Origin: Thamnaconus septentrionalis
Lineage: Eukaryota; Chordata; Actinopteri; Tetraodontiformes; Monacanthidae
Reading direction: 5' to 3'
Assembly (NCBI GenBank): GCA_009823395.1
Contig: CM020515.1
Location: forward strand, 9,098,489-9,162,488
DNA: 64,000 bases
Numbering within the stretch: position 1 is the stretch's first letter; every line of letters begins with the position of its first letter. The position numbers and the translations under genes are program-made. The notes below the pieces were generated by a model that was given only the letters and a program-made list of their open reading frames with translations, searched no databases and was not told the origin of the DNA. Shown here one piece after another: positions 62,055 through 64,000 of the stretch.

Positions 62055-63775
62055 AGAGATGTATCTGTAATAAATCTACACTGTGTGTTTTGTTGCGACA
62101 CCAGCAGCAGGCTTGCATGACTAATAAAACACCACAATAGAGGGTAGAAGAATAAATCTCCAGGAAAAAAAAAAAAGCAGCACATATTAGCCCTCTGTTT
62201 ACTGCCTCCTTCAATAAAATGTTTCAGGTGCTGCGCTGGACCGGGAGCAGGCAAAAAACAAAGCGGCAGCCAGGTGGTCTCCAAGTTGGAGCATCAACCT
62301 GCCCCATAAAGGTGTTGCGCTAATGCGTGAGGAGGTATTGGTGCCCCTTGTGACATCACAAAGGGAGGATTTCCAACTGACATAAGCCAAAAGAGTGATT
62401 TTTTTCCCCCACATTTTTGCCAATTAGTGAAATTTTCACCATGACACAAGACCTCCGACAGCGTTCGACCAGCATGTGACCACTCAGGACGTTAATACCG
62501 GGCGAAAGCCGCCGATGTCATCGGAGGCGCCCAGTCGCATTGAGAGAGCAGCCCCTCTCCCTCTTCCTCCAACACTTAGCTGATCAATGAGCTCATCTGC
62601 CGGCGAGCATATGGATTTCTCTAACAGGTTAATGTGAGAATGTGCCGCTGCGAAATGGCCGAGTATTCCTGCGGCTGTAATGGGTTTTAAATAGGGGCCA
62701 TGTGTCTTTTTACCTTCCCCTGGCCGCCTCGTAGGGCCTTAAATACCTCATATTTAGTGCCCCAAATAGCCTTCGGTGCGGGAGGCCGGGAGGAAGTGTT
62801 TGGGGAGATGGATGAAAAAAAAAAAAAAAATGGATGATCTTTTTTTTTTCCCCATGGACCTTCCATCATGCAGCCCTTTCTTCATTCGTCGTAACACAGT
62901 GTATGCGTCCTCAATACAAGGCAAAAAACCTACAACAGCTGAAGTTTAAACATTCCGGCATGTGTAAAATGGCAAGCCTAAAGTGTGCACGAGCTACACA
63001 CACGCTTTCATTTTCATTTATTTAAACAGCTCCTCGCTCCACGCTGGGGCTCTGAATCCGCAGCATCGGCACTTTCGCAAATTCACTTGATCTTTTTTTT
63101 TTCCGCCCTCGTTAATCCCGGCCGTTTTTTACTCTGCTGCTGCTGCTGCGCTCGCCGGCCAATCGCCTGGCAGCAGCTAGCGCGTAGCGAAGACGCGGTC
63201 GAAGACGACTGCTCCAACATTCAAAGCCGCAAAGGATCATGGTAATTGTAGTCCCCCGTGCTCTGCAACCAAGAGCTGCAGTTTGTTGGGCAGGAGGAGC
63301 AAACGTCGTAACGAAAGCCCCGAATTGCATCTCTCGCAACACAACCGCATGAATCGCACTCTTACGTCCCCCCTGTGGTGTCACTCCTCCCCTACCTACC
63401 TCCCTTTAACTCACACCACAACGCTGAACAACCTCCTCCCTTTGCAGGCGTCCAGGTAACGCACGCACTGTGTCCTGCCTTTTGGCTGCAATTGCTTGTC
63501 GTGGTCTCTGACAGAACCCCAAACCGCAGTTAATCCCACTGTTGGACCTCCTGTTATTGCGGCGGCGGAGGGGTCGCCGCCACTCTGCCTCGCTCTTTTG
63601 TGCGCGTTTGTGTTTGTGCGCGCACGCCTGTCCGCGGCGGTTATTAAAAGAAACCCATTTTGAGAGACTCCGCCGGCCTGCTCTCCTATTCAGGTCACAC
63701 CACTCTTGCAGCCCTGCGCCTTACAGTATTTGGAGTTTACTTTGCTGCAGCCAATCTTTGAGACTGGCGTTTTTT

Positions 63776-63819
<44 letters not shown>

Positions 63820-64000
63820 GAACACACACACACACTACTCGCACTCACAAAAGCCCCTTTGTCGGTGTGCCGAGGGGAGGTGGAGTGTGTTGTTGTAAAC
63901 AGTGAGCCTGTGAAATTGATCAGTACCACTTCGATGTGGCGCAGTGCGAGAGAGTGAGGCGCGTGCACGCCCACACACACACACGCACACGTGCACACAC
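61782..64000 (+). other. Start of the next intron of the GluN2A-like gene
   Basis: The donor GTAGGA follows EWEK in phase 0. No continuation exon is seen before the window ends. It contains (CA)n at about 62022-62051, a TGTGACATCACA palindrome-bearing repeat trace near 62320-62400, a CCAAT box and ZNF143-like site at 63159-63252, and (CT)n/(CA)n at 63776-63835. Confidence 0.8.
63159..63252. promoter_or_regulatory. CCAAT box plus ZNF143-like site
   Basis: CCAATCG at 63159-63165 lies 68 bases before a - strand ACTACAATTACCATGATCC (63234-63252), close to the ZNF143/THAP11 element ACTACAATTCCCATGATGC. This pairing is usual in CpG promoters, yet here it is inside an intron. Confidence 0.35.

Overview
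The window is animal nuclear DNA, most likely from a ray-finned (teleost) fish. It carries three internal exons of one gene on the + strand, separated by large GT-AG introns. The rest is non-coding DNA dense in (CA)n/(GT)n microsatellites, poly-A/T runs and short non-autonomous transposon remnants. I see no bacterial-type operons, rRNA, CRISPR array or intact transposase.

The gene is an NMDA-type glutamate receptor GluN2 subunit, best matched to GluN2A (grin2a). The exons are 49637-49803, 53848-54276 and 61667-61781. Their reading phases join without a break and encode 237 consecutive residues of the extracellular amino-terminal (clamshell) domain, equivalent to about residues 139-374 of human GluN2A plus one extra residue. 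Two of the four residues of the GluN2A high-affinity zinc site (Glu266, Asp282), a disulfide cysteine (Cys320) and an N-glycosylation sequon are present. The signal peptide and first part of the domain would lie upstream of the window. The agonist-binding domain, channel and C-terminal tail would lie downstream.

Layout: 1-49636 is non-coding and is probably the long intron before the first exon seen here, although part of it could be 5' flank. 49804-53847 is an intron that interrupts a segment I recall as a single exon in mammals. 54277-61666 is the next intron, and 61782-64000 begins another.

The most striking non-coding signal is at 3666-5660. Five near-identical sequences there resemble the REST/NRSF (RE1) element, and four of them form two copies of an inverted pair. 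Other regulatory-looking signals are several CTCF-like cores (one full consensus match at 44349-44362), AP-1 site clusters, a CpG-rich promoter-like patch near 45.8-46.0 kb, and a ZNF143-like site with a CCAAT box near 63.2 kb. Repeats include a 414-bp hAT-like MITE with a near-perfect 8-bp target duplication, three copies of an unidentified dispersed family, a second inverted-repeat element, a 64-bp tandem repeat and a 14-bp minisatellite. All similarity to named families is from memory and pattern reading; no search was run.
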